From Herbiconiux sp. L3-i23 (GTDB lineage Bacteria > Actinomycetota > Actinomycetes > Actinomycetales > Microbacteriaceae), in NCBI RefSeq assembly GCF_023734115.1, contig NZ_AP025737.1, positions 62,001 through 126,000 of the forward strand: a stretch of DNA of 64,000 bases, written 5' to 3'. Under the pieces are notes generated by a model. That model did no database searches. It saw only the letters and a program-made list of their open reading frames with translations, and was not told the DNA's origin. Positions 27,459-38,054 of this stretch are shown here, piece by piece (positions within the stretch are counted from its first letter, which is position 1; the number at the start of each line of letters is the position of its first letter). Both the position numbers and the translations under genes were made by a program.

Positions 27459-28579
27459 TTCGTGGTCGCCTTCCGGGCGGTGTCGGATTCGGTGGTGGCG
27501 ACGGTGGCGGCGTCGGTCGCCGAGGCGACGGCGATCGCCTCGTCGGCGATGACCGCGCTCCTCCTCTTCGCTCGGGCCGAGGCGCGACGAGTGCGCACAC
27601 GGTTCTCCGCCGACGCGATCCGTCGGGAGATGAAGAAGTTCAGGAGGCCGACGAGCACGATGAGGAGGAAGAGGAGCCACGCGACGGCGGCGGCCTCCCC
27701 GAAGTCCTGGCGGAAGAACGCCATCTCCCACAGGTAGAGCACCGTGGTCTGGAACTGCCGATCGGCGCCGCCGATGCCTCCCGCGTTGGAGACGTCGAAG
27801 AGGCGCGGCTCGGCGAAGATCTGCAGGCCGCCGATGGTGGCGGTGATGATGACGAAGATCAAGGTGGGACGGATGCCCGGGAGCGTGATCGAGGTGAAGC
27901 GACGGAACTTGCCGGCTCCGTCGAGCGCGGCCGATTCGTGCAGTTCGCGCGGGACCGCCTGCATGGCGGCGAGCAGGATGAGCGCGTTGTAGCCCGTCCA
28001 GCGCCAGTTGACCATCGTCGCGATCGCGATGTGGCTGGCGAGAGTATCGTGCTTCCACTCGATCGGGCCGATGCCGATCAAGCCCAGGAGATTGTTGGCG
28101 AGTCCCTGCTGCTCGTTGAACACGCTGGAGAAGATGAGGGCGACGGCGACGGGGGAGACCACGTAGGGGAGCAGGATGCTCATCCGCCAGAAGGTCTTGG
28201 CACGCAGCGCCTGGTCGAGGACACCGGCGATGAGGAGCGCGACCGCGATCTGCGGCGCCGCCGAGAGCAGGAAGATGCTGACGGTGTTGCCGATCGAGTT
28301 CCAGAAGAACCGGTCGCCGAGCACCGCCGCGAAGTTGCCGAGACCGACGAAGTCGCCCTGGCCCTGCAGCAGCTGCCAGTCGTACAGGGAGACGACCAGC
28401 GTGTAGACGAGCGGGAAGGCGCCGACCACTCCGAAGAGCAGGAAGAACGGCGAGATGTAGAAGTACGGCGAGGCTTTGAGGTCGAAGCGGCTGAGGCGCT
28501 GGCGCCGTGTGAGGGGCGTGTGTCGAGGCTGCCGCTGTTCGCGGACCGCGGTGGTCGGAGGGGTGAGCGTGCTGGTCAT
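27455..28579 (-). CDS. Carbohydrate ABC transporter permease, MalF type
   Basis: This 374-residue permease has a basic cytoplasmic N-terminus, about six membrane spans starting at FYISPFFLLFGVVGAFPLVY, and the EAA-type loop HESAALDGAGKFRRFTSITL. The C-terminus carries an unusual Arg-rich then Ala/Thr-rich extension (RTRRASARAKRR onward, about 50 residues) beyond the last membrane helix. The ATG at 28579 has no good Shine-Dalgarno site. It lies 65 bp after the binding-protein gene, with a hairpin in the gap. Confidence 0.93.
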   Translation of the reverse strand: MTSTLTPPTTAVREQRQPRHTPLTRRQRLSRFDLKASPYFYISPFFLLFGVVGAFPLVYTLVVSLYDWQLLQGQGDFVGLGNFAAVLGDRFFWNSIGNTVSIFLLSAAPQIAVALLIAGVLDQALRAKTFWRMSILLPYVVSPVAVALIFSSVFNEQQGLANNLLGLIGIGPIEWKHDTLASHIAIATMVNWRWTGYNALILLAAMQAVPRELHESAALDGAGKFRRFTSITLPGIRPTLIFVIITATIGGLQIFAEPRLFDVSNAGGIGGADRQFQTTVLYLWEMAFFRQDFGEAAAVAWLLFLLIVLVGLLNFFISRRIASAENRVRTRRASARAKRRSAVIADEAIAVASATDAATVATTESDTARKATTK

Positions 28580-28606
28580 GACAACGGCTTTCGAAGAAGG
28601 AGGGGT

Positions 28607-28633
28607 GCCCGCCCGAGGGGACCGCGGGCGGGC
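28607..28633 (-). promoter_or_regulatory. GC-rich intercistronic hairpin between the binding-protein and permease genes
   Basis: GCCCGCCCG (28607-28615) pairs with CGGGCGGGC (28625-28633) around a 9-base loop. It lies just after the binding-protein stop and before the MalF-type start. Such structures often protect the 5' message or partly terminate, keeping the binding protein in excess over the permeases. No T-tract follows. Confidence 0.6.
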
Positions 28634-28644
28634 GCCCCGGTGGA

Positions 28645-29961
28645 TCAGTTCTTGACCAGGTCGTTCAGCAGGGCGATCGCTTCGGACCATCCGGCCGTCG
28701 CGTCGACCTCACCGCGGTCGACCTTCTGCAGTACGGGGCCGAAGACGTTCTCCTGGATGAGCGAGTCGTCTGGGCCCTTGTACTGGGCGACGACGCCTTC
28801 CGCCCGCTTGGCGAGGATCGCGCCGACGGGAGCGTCGTTGAAGAACGCGTTCGGCTCACCCTTGGCGGCGAGGTCCTCTTCGGCCGCGATGGTGCTCGGG
28901 AAGGTTCCCGCCGCCTCGAATTGAGCGATCTGCTGCTCGGGCTCGGTCAGCCACGAGGCCAGCGCCGCGGCTTCCTCCGGGTGCTTCGACTGGGTCGGCA
29001 CCGACAGGAACGCGCCACCCCAGTTGGCGGGGCCGCCGGGGAAGACGTCGGCGAAGTCCCAACCGGAGTTCGCGGTGTCACCGCCGCCGGCTTCGACCTG
29101 ACCCTGCACGACGCCGAGCATCCAGCCCGGGCAGACGAAGGTCGCGAAGGTGCCGTCGACGAAGGACTTGCCGCCGTTCCAGTCCCACGCCGTCTGGGCT
29201 GCGGAGAGACCGGACGCGGCACCGTCGGTGATCCAACCCCAACGCTCCTCGAGGTCGGCGTTGCCTTCGACGTTCAGCTCACCGTCGCTGGTGTAGTAGC
29301 CCTCGGGCAGCTGATTGACCATTGCATTCCAGACGAAGCCGGAGTGGTCGTACCAGGCCTTGCCGGTCGTCGACTGGTACTGCTTGCCGACCGTGAAGTA
29401 GTCGTCCCAGGTCGAGTCGGCTCCGCCGAGCAGCTCGGCCACGGCCTCGCGGTCGGAGGGCAGCCCGGCGGCCTCGAACGCCGTGCGGTTGTAGCAGAGG
29501 CCCTCGGGTCCGATGTCGGTGCCGTAGCCGATGACGCGCCCGTCGGGGTCGGTCGCCTGCTCGTACTTCCAGTCCACCCAGTCGCCGGCGCGGTCCTCGA
29601 TGCCGTACTCGCGCAGATCGACGAACTGGTCGGAGACCTCCATGATCGAGCCGAGCCAGCCCTCTTCGACCGCGACGACGTCCGACAGTCCGCTGCCAGC
29701 TGCCAGCTTGGTGAACGCGTCGGTGCGGGCGTTTCCGCCGGTGTCGATGTTGTTGGCGACGATCTTGATGCCGGGGTTCGCGGCCTCGTACTCGGCGTAG
29801 AGGTCGTCGTAGCCGAAGGTGCCGAAGGTGGTGATCGTGAGCTCGATCTCTCCTTCGGACTCACCGCCGGAGCCGGATGCGCATCCGGTGGCGAGAAGGG
29901 CGAGGGTCGTCGCAGTGGCGACGCTCGCAGCGATTTTCGTGCGTGACGATTTCACGGTCAC
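28645..29961 (-). CDS. Extracellular sugar-binding lipoprotein (ABC transporter, family 1)
   Basis: This 438-residue protein has a lipoprotein signal ending in LLATGCASG (lipidated Cys27), followed by a Ser/Gly/Glu linker and a two-lobed solute-binding domain (ELTITTFGTFGYDDLYAEYE; GWDFADVFPGGPANWGGAFL). Abundant Trp and Asp fit carbohydrate binding. It is the first gene of the operon and lies about 50 bp below the proximal LacI-type operator, so its transcription should respond directly to the repressor. Confidence 0.94.
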   Translation of the reverse strand: MTVKSSRTKIAASVATATTLALLATGCASGSGGESEGEIELTITTFGTFGYDDLYAEYEAANPGIKIVANNIDTGGNARTDAFTKLAAGSGLSDVVAVEEGWLGSIMEVSDQFVDLREYGIEDRAGDWVDWKYEQATDPDGRVIGYGTDIGPEGLCYNRTAFEAAGLPSDREAVAELLGGADSTWDDYFTVGKQYQSTTGKAWYDHSGFVWNAMVNQLPEGYYTSDGELNVEGNADLEERWGWITDGAASGLSAAQTAWDWNGGKSFVDGTFATFVCPGWMLGVVQGQVEAGGGDTANSGWDFADVFPGGPANWGGAFLSVPTQSKHPEEAAALASWLTEPEQQIAQFEAAGTFPSTIAAEEDLAAKGEPNAFFNDAPVGAILAKRAEGVVAQYKGPDDSLIQENVFGPVLQKVDRGEVDATAGWSEAIALLNDLVKN

Positions 29962-30013
29962 TCCTTTGTGTGCGTGGGAGTCGAGAGAGCGCGCCGTCCG
30001 GCATCCCCGCCAT

Positions 30014-30027
30014 TGGGAGCGCTCTCA
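30014..30027. promoter_or_regulatory. LacI-type operator O1 (downstream of the transcription start)
   Basis: TGGGAGCGCTCTCA differs by one base from the perfect palindrome TGGGAGCGCTCCCA recognised by many actinobacterial sugar LacI repressors. It lies between the -10 box and the start codon of the binding-protein gene, where bound repressor would block elongation. Confidence 0.8.
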
Positions 30028-30041
30028 CGAAGGTGACGCCG

Positions 30042-30071
30042 ATTATATGGGCGTCGTGAAAGGGCTGTCAA
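30042..30071 (-). promoter_or_regulatory. Near-consensus sigma-70 promoter of the sugar operon
   Basis: On the minus strand TTGACA (30066-30071), an 18-bp spacer and TATAAT (30042-30047) form a promoter with both hexamers matching consensus exactly. This is rare in a genome of this GC content. It drives the binding-protein operon and is bracketed by two LacI-type operators, so strong expression is presumably held off by the repressor. Confidence 0.85.
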
Positions 30072-30084
30072 GAGAGCGCTCCCA
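30071..30084. promoter_or_regulatory. LacI-type operator O2 (at the -35 box)
   Basis: AGAGAGCGCTCCCA reads TGGGAGCGCTCTCT on the minus strand, sharing 13 of 14 bases with the operator at 30014-30027. It touches the -35 hexamer. The two centres are 57 bp apart, close to five to six helical turns, which would allow cooperative binding or looping. Confidence 0.78.
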
Positions 30085-30143
30085 AACGGCGCGCCGCCTA
30101 CCCCGCAGGAGGTCGAGCCGCCTCGCCGCCGTAGGCTCGTGGG

Positions 30144-30896
30144 GTGAATTCGTTCCTCCACCGCGGAGTGGCCGTCGCGCTCGCGATGGTGTCCGTCGTC
30201 GCCGTCAGCGCCTGCGCGATGGAGAAGCCGGCACCGTCGGCGGCCCCGACCACGACGGCGCCGCCGTCGATCCCTGCGCCGACCCAGTCGACGCCCGCTC
30301 CGCCTCCTCCGCCGCCCACATTCGACAAGGCGGCGCGGTCGATCGACGATCCGACGAGCATCTGGGTGGTCGTCAACCGCCTGCGCCCGCTCAACCCGCA
30401 GGATTATGTGGCGCCCGACCTGGTCGACGTCCCCGTCGAGCACACCTGGGAGCCCGTGCTCCGCCAAGAGGCCTCCGACGCGATCGTCGCGATGTTCGCC
30501 GCCGCGCAGGCGGAGGCCGGTCTCTACTTGGCGTCCAACAGCGCCTACCGCTCGTACTCGACGCAGGTGGATCTCTGGTCGCCGGACGACCCCACTACCG
30601 CGCCGCCCGGGACCAGCGAGCACCAGACGGGGCTCGCCATGGACATCGGCGCCTCGTCGGGGAACTGCTCGCTGAACACCTGCTTCGCCGACACCGCCGA
30701 GGGGCAGTGGCTCGCGGCCAACGCGTACCGCTTCGGCTTCCTCCTGCGTTTCCCGTCGGACAAGGCCGAGGTGACGGGTTACCCGTTCGAGCCCTGGCAT
30801 TACCGGTACATCGGCGTCGATCTGTCGACCGAGATGCACAACACGGGCATCACGACGCTCGAGGAGTTCTTCGGCCTTCCGCCGGCGCCCGCGTGA
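30144..30896 (+). CDS. VanY-like D-alanyl-D-alanine carboxypeptidase lipoprotein (M15B)
   Basis: This 250-residue exported protein has a lipobox-like VSAC (Cys24), then a Pro/Thr/Ala-rich wall-spanning linker with a run of six Pro. The catalytic domain shows the zinc motifs of M15B peptidases: SEHQTGLAMDIG (His160, Asp167) and EPWHYRYIG (His219). It probably trims D-Ala from peptidoglycan stem peptides. The start is a GTG without a Shine-Dalgarno site, but TAGGCT (30132-30137) lies 6 bases upstream, a leaderless arrangement. It diverges from the sugar operon. Confidence 0.9.
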   Translation: MNSFLHRGVAVALAMVSVVAVSACAMEKPAPSAAPTTTAPPSIPAPTQSTPAPPPPPPTFDKAARSIDDPTSIWVVVNRLRPLNPQDYVAPDLVDVPVEHTWEPVLRQEASDAIVAMFAAAQAEAGLYLASNSAYRSYSTQVDLWSPDDPTTAPPGTSEHQTGLAMDIGASSGNCSLNTCFADTAEGQWLAANAYRFGFLLRFPSDKAEVTGYPFEPWHYRYIGVDLSTEMHNTGITTLEEFFGLPPAPA

Positions 30897-30902
30897 GCGG
30901 CG

Positions 30903-30944
30903 ACCTGACTCGCCGTGTCGTCGAAGCGACACGGCGAGTCAGGT
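30903..30944. terminator. Bidirectional hairpin between the VanY-like gene and pgm
   Basis: An 18-bp perfect stem, ACCTGACTCGCCGTGTCG against its complement at 30927-30944, with a 6-base loop, fills the gap between two convergent genes. No T-run follows on either side, as is common for actinobacterial terminators. Confidence 0.85.
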
Positions 30945-30955
30945 GAACGCGTCCC

Positions 30956-32578
<1,623 letters not shown>

Positions 32579-32618
32579 GCCCCCATCTTCGCGCGGCCCT
32601 ACCGCTATCCTCTACTCC

Positions 32619-33581
32619 ATGTCCGAGCCCGAAGCACCTTCCGAGCCCGGTTACAGCTACCTGGGACCTGCCGGAACGTTCACTGAAGCCGCGCTGACCC
32701 AGGTGGAGGCCGCGCGCGGCAAGCCGTGGCGGTCGGTCAACAACGTCGGCGAGGCGCTCGACGACGTCGTCGCAGGGCGGAGCGTCGCCGCGATGATCGC
32801 GATCGAGAACTCCGTCGAGGGTGGCGTCACCGCGACCCAGGACGCCCTCACCACCATCCCCGGCCTCCGGATCACGGGGGAGTACCTCGTGCCGGTCGAG
32901 TTCGTGCTCGTCGCCCGCCCCGGCACCACGTTGGCCGACGTGCGGACCATCGGAGCGCATCCCGTCGCCTACGCGCAGTGCCGGCGCTACATCGACGCGA
33001 CCCTGCCGAGCCACGGCCACATCCCGTCGAGCTCGAACGTGCAGGCCGCCTCCGACCTGTTCGGAGCCGGTGCGGCCCTCCTCGACGCGGCGATCGCGCC
33101 TCCAGGCATCGTCGACCACTACCCGGTCGAGGTGTTGGCCGAGAACATCGGCGACAACCCCAACGCGGTCACCCGCTTCGTGCTGGTCAGCACCACCACC
33201 GACCTGCCCGAACGGACCGGCGCAGACAAGACGAGCCTCGTCGCCGACCTCCCCGAGGACAAGGCCGGAGCGCTCCTCGAACTGCTCGAGCAGTTCTCGA
33301 CCCGGGGCATCAACCTCAGCCTGCTGCAGTCGCGCCCCATCGGAGATGCGCTCGGACGGTACCGATTCGTCATCGACCTCGACGGTCACGCCCACGACGA
33401 GCGGGTCGCCGACGCCCTGCTCGGTCTGCGACGCTTCAGCCCCCGCGTGGTGTTCCTCGGGTCGTATCCGCGCGCGGACGGTGTTCCGGTGCACCACGTC
33501 GCCCAGTACTCCGACGACAACTTCATCGAGGCGCGCGACTGGCTGCGCGGCATCCTCAGCGGAGAACGCGTCGACCCGTAA
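32619..33581 (+). CDS. pheA: Prephenate dehydratase
   Basis: This 320-residue monofunctional enzyme converts prephenate to phenylpyruvate. It shows YLGPAGTFTEAAL at the N-terminus, MIAIENSVEGGVTATQDAL, and the catalytic TRF motif in PNAVTRFVLVS. A C-terminal ACT domain for phenylalanine feedback follows (KTSLVADLPEDKAGALLELL ... INLSLLQSRPIGDALGRYRF). There is no chorismate mutase domain. TATCCT at 32606-32611 lies 7 bases before the ATG and no ribosome site is present, so initiation is probably leaderless. Confidence 0.95.
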   Translation: MSEPEAPSEPGYSYLGPAGTFTEAALTQVEAARGKPWRSVNNVGEALDDVVAGRSVAAMIAIENSVEGGVTATQDALTTIPGLRITGEYLVPVEFVLVARPGTTLADVRTIGAHPVAYAQCRRYIDATLPSHGHIPSSSNVQAASDLFGAGAALLDAAIAPPGIVDHYPVEVLAENIGDNPNAVTRFVLVSTTTDLPERTGADKTSLVADLPEDKAGALLELLEQFSTRGINLSLLQSRPIGDALGRYRFVIDLDGHAHDERVADALLGLRRFSPRVVFLGSYPRADGVPVHHVAQYSDDNFIEARDWLRGILSGERVDP

Positions 33582-33617
33582 GTCGATGGTCCGCGGCGAG
33601 GACCCTGAGGGGTGCGC

Positions 33618-34619
33618 CTACTCGGTCGGCAGGACGTCGGCCTCGTCGGCCGGGATCTTCACCGTGAGCGCCGACGGGTCGACCCACGACCGCACCGCCG
33701 AGACGGTGCCGAAGCTGTCGCCGTCGAGCTGGAACTCCTGCGGGGTCTCGGGCCGGATGATGATCTGCTTGCCCTTCATGTAGCGGAGGGTTCGCACTTC
33801 CTTCGTCTTGCCCATCAGCTTGCGGCCGACGACGGTGCGCCGCAGCACCCCGTTCTCCCACACGATCTTGACCCAGATCTGCAGCCATCCGATCAAGCCG
33901 TCCGGACGCAGCGCCACGATGTCGAACAGGCCGTCGTCGACCGCCGCTTCGGGCAGCAGCAGGATGTTGGCAGGCAGCGAGCCGCAGTTGCCGATGAGGA
34001 TCGTGTTGACCCGCAGCGAGCGAGGCGCCTCCTCGTCGAGGCGGAAGCGGATGCGCAGACGGTTGCTGCCCCGCAGCGATCGGACGATCGCGTCGACGTA
34101 GGCGAGCCACCCCACCCGCTTCTTGAGGTCGGGGTTCGTGTTCGCGATCATCTTCGCGTCGAGCCCCAGGCCCGCCATGACGAGGAACACGTGCCGGTCG
34201 CGGCTGGCGTCGGAACGCTCGATTTCGACGATGCCGAGGTCGATCTTGCGGTCGGCGCCGGTGAAGGCCGTGGCGACCGATTCCGGCAGGTTCGCGAGCG
34301 TCAGGTTCAGATTCCGGGCGAGCAGGTTGCCCGTCCCGGACGGAAGCAGCGCGATCGGCACACCGGTGTCACGCAGCGCCTCCGCGACGGCGCGCACGGT
34401 GCCGTCGCCACCGGCAGCGAGCACGACGTCGGCTCCCGAGTCGACGGCCTCCTTGGTCTGGCCTCCGCCCGGATCCTCCTCGGTGGTCTCGTACCAGCGG
34501 GTCTCGCCCCACCCCGATTCGGCAGCCTGAGCGTTCACCACGCTCTTCAGCGCCTCGACGTCGACCTTGACCGGGTTGTAGACGACAGCGGCGGTGCGCG
34601 CAGACGGAGTAGAGGCCAT
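33618..34619 (-). CDS. Diacylglycerol kinase-family lipid kinase (YegS/DgkB-like)
   Basis: The protein of about 333 residues shows the DAGK catalytic signature [18 protein letters not shown] and [19 protein letters not shown]. Later comes a Gly-rich [14 protein letters not shown] segment and the C-terminal VQLDGDSF-like motif [10 protein letters not shown] of this superfamily. It phosphorylates diacylglycerol or a related lipid at the membrane. The ATG at 34617-34619 is preferred; a GTG two codons upstream (34625) is also possible. It is convergent with pheA and divergent from serS. Confidence 0.9.
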   Translation of the reverse strand: MASTPSARTAAVVYNPVKVDVEALKSVVNAQAAESGWGETRWYETTEEDPGGGQTKEAVDSGADVVLAAGGDGTVRAVAEALRDTGVPIALLPSGTGNLLARNLNLTLANLPESVATAFTGADRKIDLGIVEIERSDASRDRHVFLVMAGLGLDAKMIANTNPDLKKRVGWLAYVDAIVRSLRGSNRLRIRFRLDEEAPRSLRVNTILIGNCGSLPANILLLPEAAVDDGLFDIVALRPDGLIGWLQIWVKIVWENGVLRRTVVGRKLMGKTKEVRTLRYMKGKQIIIRPETPQEFQLDGDSFGTVSAVRSWVDPSALTVKIPADEADVLPTE

Positions 34620-34687
34620 TCGCACACGCTAACGCAGCGTCCCTGGGCGTCGATATGGCGCAAGTTCGCGCCGCTAGGCTTGCTGCC

Positions 34688-35959
34688 GTGATCGACCCCG
34701 CTCTTCTTCGCGATTCCCCTGATCTCGTCAAGCGTTCGCAAGCTGCGCGCGGTGCGTCGGAACAGCTGGTCGACGACGCGAGAGCAGCGGACGCCGACCG
34801 TCGCGCGGCGCTCGCCGAGTTCGAGGGGCTCCGCGCCGAGCAGAACGCGTTCGGCAAGAAGGTGGCCGCCGCTCCGAAGGAGGAGAAGGCCGCGCTCGTC
34901 GCCGAGGTGCAGCAGCTCGCCGCCGCGGTGAAGACGGCGGGCGCCCGATCCACCGCGGCTGACGAGGCCTTCACGGCTCTCGCCCGCCGCATCCCCAACA
35001 TCGTGCTCGACGGCGTCCCGCCGGGAGGCGAGGACGACTTCGTCGTGCTGCGCGAGGTCGGTGATAAGCCCGCGTTCGACTTCCCCGCGCGCGACCACCT
35101 CGAGATCGGCGAGGGTCTCGACGCGATCGACATGGCTCGTGGCGCGAAGGTGTCGGGGGCCCGGTTCTACTTCCTCAAGGGCATCGGCGCACGGCTCGAG
35201 CTCGCCATCATGAGCCTCGCCCTCGATCGGGCGCTCGCCGCCGGTTTCACGCCCGTCATCCCGCCGACGCTGGTGCGCCCCGAGATCATGGAGGGAACCG
35301 GCTTCCTCGGCGAGCACGCCGACGAGGTCTACTACCTCCCCGACGACGAGCTCTATCTGACCGGAACCAGCGAGGTCGCGCTCGCCGGCCTGCACTCCGA
35401 CGAGATCGTCGACCTCGCGAAAGGCCCGATCCGGTACGCCGGATGGTCGACCTGCTACCGCCGCGAGGCCGGCTCCTACGGCAAGGACACTCGGGGCATC
35501 ATCCGCGTGCACCAGTTCAACAAGCTCGAGATGTTCGTCTACACCACCCCCGACCAGGCGGAGGACGAGCATGCGCGACTCCTCGGCTGGCAGGAGTCGA
35601 TGCTGCAGGCCCTCGGCCTCAGCTACCGGGTCATCGACACCGCGGCCGGCGATCTCGGAACCAGCGCGGCCCGCAAGTTCGATGTCGAAGCGTGGGTTCC
35701 CACCCAGGACGCCTACCGCGAGCTGACCTCGACGTCGAACTGCACGACGTTCCAGGGGCGCCGCCTCGGCATCCGCGCCCGCGGGGAGTCGGGCAAGACC
35801 GAGCCGGTCGCGACGCTCAACGGAACTCTCGCGACCACCCGATGGATCGTCGCCCTTCTCGAGACGCACCAGCGCGCCGACGGCTCCGTCGCGGTCCCCG
35901 AAGCGCTTCGGCCCTACCTCGGCGGACTCGAGGTGCTCGAGCCGGTGGCCGCTCGATGA
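34688..35959 (+). CDS. serS: Seryl-tRNA synthetase
   Basis: This 423-residue class II synthetase begins [21 protein letters not shown], followed by a two-helix coiled-coil arm (about residues 30-105) that grips the tRNA-Ser long arm. Class II motifs 2 and 3 are visible ([37 protein letters not shown]). The GTG at 34688 is chosen because the SerRS N-terminus begins there and TAGGCT (34675-34680) sits 7 bases upstream, a leaderless start. Two tRNA-Ser genes lie within 6 kb downstream. Confidence 0.96.
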   Translation: MIDPALLRDSPDLVKRSQAARGASEQLVDDARAADADRRAALAEFEGLRAEQNAFGKKVAAAPKEEKAALVAEVQQLAAAVKTAGARSTAADEAFTALARRIPNIVLDGVPPGGEDDFVVLREVGDKPAFDFPARDHLEIGEGLDAIDMARGAKVSGARFYFLKGIGARLELAIMSLALDRALAAGFTPVIPPTLVRPEIMEGTGFLGEHADEVYYLPDDELYLTGTSEVALAGLHSDEIVDLAKGPIRYAGWSTCYRREAGSYGKDTRGIIRVHQFNKLEMFVYTTPDQAEDEHARLLGWQESMLQALGLSYRVIDTAAGDLGTSAARKFDVEAWVPTQDAYRELTSTSNCTTFQGRRLGIRARGESGKTEPVATLNGTLATTRWIVALLETHQRADGSVAVPEALRPYLGGLEVLEPVAAR

Positions 35960-36774
35960 CCGTGCCGGCCGACGAGCGGTGGCTCATCGCCCTCGACATC
36001 GACGGCACCGTCGTGCACGAGAACGGGCGTCTGAGCGACGAGGTCCGCGACCAGGTCCAGCGACTGAGCACGGCCGGCCACGAGGTCATGCTCGCGACGG
36101 GCCGCTCCGTCGCCTCCACTCTGCCGGTGCTCGACCAGCTCGGCATCGCCCCCGAATACGTCGTCTGCTCGAACGGGGCGATCACGGTCCGCCGCGACGC
36201 GCTCGCCCCGATGGGCTACCGCCGCGAGTACGTCGAGACGTTCGACCCGGCCAGCGTCCTCACCACGATCCGATCGCACCTCGAGGGTGCGCGGTACGCG
36301 GTCGAAGACGAGACCGGGTTCTACCGCTACACCGAACCGTTCCCGGACTCGGTGCTCGGCTTGGGCTCCGAACAGGTCAGCTTCGACGAGCTGCTCGGCA
36401 CTCGCGCGACCCGCGTCGTCGTCATCTCACCCGATCACGCCGTCGAGGAGTTCCTCGGGGTCGTCGAACGCATGGGCCTGCACCGGGTGAGCTACGCCGT
36501 CGGCTGGACCGCCTGGCTCGACATCGCTCCCGACGGCGTCAACAAGGCCACCGCCATGGAGCGGGTCCGCAGCATCCTCGGCGTCCCGCGCGACCGCGTG
36601 GTGGCGGTGGGTGACGGGCGCAACGACATCGAACTGCTCGAGTGGGCCGGGGAGTCCGGCCGCGGCGTCGCCATGGGCCAGGCCCCGGCCGAGGTCATCG
36701 AGGCGGCGTCCGAGACGACGGGCACGGTGGCCGAGGACGGCCTCGCGACAGCATTGAGCGCCGTCCCCGCCTGA
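35956..36774 (+). CDS. HAD-superfamily (Cof-type) phosphatase
   Basis: This 272-residue protein shows the HAD motifs in order: motif [11 protein letters not shown] with two nucleophile/acid Asp, motif II MLATGRS, motif III Lys in [11 protein letters not shown], and motif [20 protein letters not shown]. The inserted alpha/beta cap marks the Cof subfamily of sugar-phosphate or nucleotide phosphatases. The ATG overlaps the serS stop by 4 nt, so it is co-translated with the synthetase. The substrate is unknown. Confidence 0.92.
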   Translation: MTVPADERWLIALDIDGTVVHENGRLSDEVRDQVQRLSTAGHEVMLATGRSVASTLPVLDQLGIAPEYVVCSNGAITVRRDALAPMGYRREYVETFDPASVLTTIRSHLEGARYAVEDETGFYRYTEPFPDSVLGLGSEQVSFDELLGTRATRVVVISPDHAVEEFLGVVERMGLHRVSYAVGWTAWLDIAPDGVNKATAMERVRSILGVPRDRVVAVGDGRNDIELLEWAGESGRGVAMGQAPAEVIEAASETTGTVAEDGLATALSAVPA

Positions 36775-36891
36775 TCACCGTCCGCCCGCTCCTCCCGCGA
36801 AGCGGTACGAAGGTCGGATCTGGGCGCGGCGCCGACCGCTCCTTCCGCGCAGACGCGGGCTAGACTCGGTGCCGCTCCGCGTGCGGAGCGA

Positions 36892-36976
36892 GGAGGGCTG
36901 TCCGAGCGGCCGATGGAGCCAGTCTTGAAAACTGGTGGGCAGAAATGTCTCGTGGGTTCGAATCCCACGCCCTCCG
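36892..36976 (+). tRNA. tRNA-Ser (anticodon UGA)
   Basis: The 7-bp acceptor stem GGAGGGC pairs with GCCCTCC; the anticodon loop CTTGAAA is closed by CCAGT/ACTGG, and the T-arm GTGGG-TTCGAAT-CCCAC is regular. A long variable arm, as expected for serine, is present. The discriminator is G and CCA is not encoded. TAGACT at 36861-36866 is a plausible -10 box. Confidence 0.97.
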
Positions 36977-37045
36977 CAGCGGGGTGACCCGACGGAGGAG
37001 CGCGCGCCCCGGTGCGGAGGGCGTGTTCTGAGAAGCTACTCCGGT

Positions 37046-37152
37046 GGTGGGCCCACGCCGCCGGTCACGACGCGACGCGAAGCGGCGTGGCGTCCGAGCG
37101 CAGCGGGGATCGAATCCCACGCCCTCCGCGACGGGGTGACCCGGCGCAGGAG
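37046..37152 (+). repeat. tRNA-tail element A: hairpin plus duplicated 3' end of tRNA-Ser
   Basis: Starting at GGTGGGCCC (37046), this element has a 9-bp stem CCACGCCGC/GCGGCGTGG (37053-37061 with 37082-37090) enclosing GCGACGCGAAGCGG. It then continues into a copy of the tRNA-Ser T-loop, acceptor strand and 24 downstream bases. Positions 37110-37152 match 36958-37000 at 39 of 43 bases, offset 152 bp. A related element lies after tRNA-Arg (41522-41595). It cannot form a functional tRNA. Confidence 0.75.
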
Positions 37153-37231
37153 GGCGGCCTCGCTGCAGCCGTGGACTGAGGACCCACCCGCGTCGTTTGG
37201 ACTCACGCCCGCTGTTCCGACGCGGCCCGGC

Positions 37232-37693
37232 TCAGACGTCGTGGCGGGGCGGCTCCGCGAAGTCGGGGCCGGACAGTGGCTGGAACACCGAGATCGGCAT
37301 CTTGTCGGGTGCCAGCATCCGCGCACTGATGGCGTGGTCAGCGGTCGGCTCCGGGATGTCCACTCGCTCAGCGCCCGCCGCCTCCAGTGTCGCGATCGTC
37401 GATCGGGCATCCTCCGACTGGAAGACCAACCGCAGCTTCGGGGCGGGAGGGTCGGAGAGCGCGCCGTCGTCGTCGAGGTCGGGATGCACGAGCTCGATGG
37501 TCGCCCGACCCACGTCGAGCACGAGCTGGGCGCCCTTCTTGTTGCGGTAGCCCTGCAACTGCTCGAGGCCGAGGGTGTCGCGGTAGAAGCGGACCGCCGC
37601 CTCCCAGTCCGGGGCCTCGATCACGACTCGCAGCTGCGAAACCTGAGGGGTGTTGTCTGGGGTGGGGTTTTCGATCGCATCGGCATCAGTCAC
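37232..37693 (-). CDS. VOC-family (glyoxalase/bleomycin-resistance-like) protein
   Basis: This 153-residue single-domain protein has the paired beta-alpha-beta-beta-beta layout of the vicinal oxygen chelate fold (LRVVIEAPDWEAAVRFYRDT; AQLVLDVGRATIELVHPD; LRLVFQSEDARSTIATLEAAG; ISVFQPLSG). A metal-site Glu and His can be picked out in IELVHPD, but the usual first His is replaced, so metal binding is uncertain. Function is not inferable; many such proteins are uncharacterised. Confidence 0.8.
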   Translation of the reverse strand: MTDADAIENPTPDNTPQVSQLRVVIEAPDWEAAVRFYRDTLGLEQLQGYRNKKGAQLVLDVGRATIELVHPDLDDDGALSDPPAPKLRLVFQSEDARSTIATLEAAGAERVDIPEPTADHAISARMLAPDKMPISVFQPLSGPDFAEPPRHDV

Positions 37694-38054
37694 GCGTTCG
37701 ACCGTAAGACGGCGAGTGGATCGTCGACCATGCTCGACAGCGATTCCTCAGGTCGCACCGGGGCACTGATCAGTCCTCACTATGCGCGTCTTCAGCCCGT
37801 AGCCCGGCGCACCGCCGCCCTACCCGAGCTGCCCGATCACCGGTACCATATGGGGTCGCAGATCGCACGCCCGCGCCATGCTCGCGCGGCTTCCTTATGA
37901 AGTGTGTGTGGCTCGGGCGCGACGCGCCGACCATGCCATAGCCTGCTGATCCGGGCTCCTCTCCTCTCGAGGGGCCCTCTGCGATGCGATGACGCCCACC
38001 GGATCCGGCCCTCGCCGGGTGCGGCCCGAGACCAACGCCCGCAAAGGGGAAGCG
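37694..38054. other. Intergenic region between the VOC gene and the LCP gene
   Basis: This 361-bp region between divergent genes holds no convincing ORF. TAGCCT near 37937 is a possible -10 box for the LCP gene, leaving an untranslated leader of about 110 bases with GC-rich inverted segments (for example GGATCCGGC and CTCGAGGGG stretches). AAAGGGGAAGCG before 38055 is the ribosome site. Confidence 0.5.

Noticed and set aside
37110-37130. A second tRNA-Ser gene fragment acting as a tRNA
   Set aside because: Only the T-loop and 3' acceptor strand are present; no D-arm or anticodon arm precedes them.
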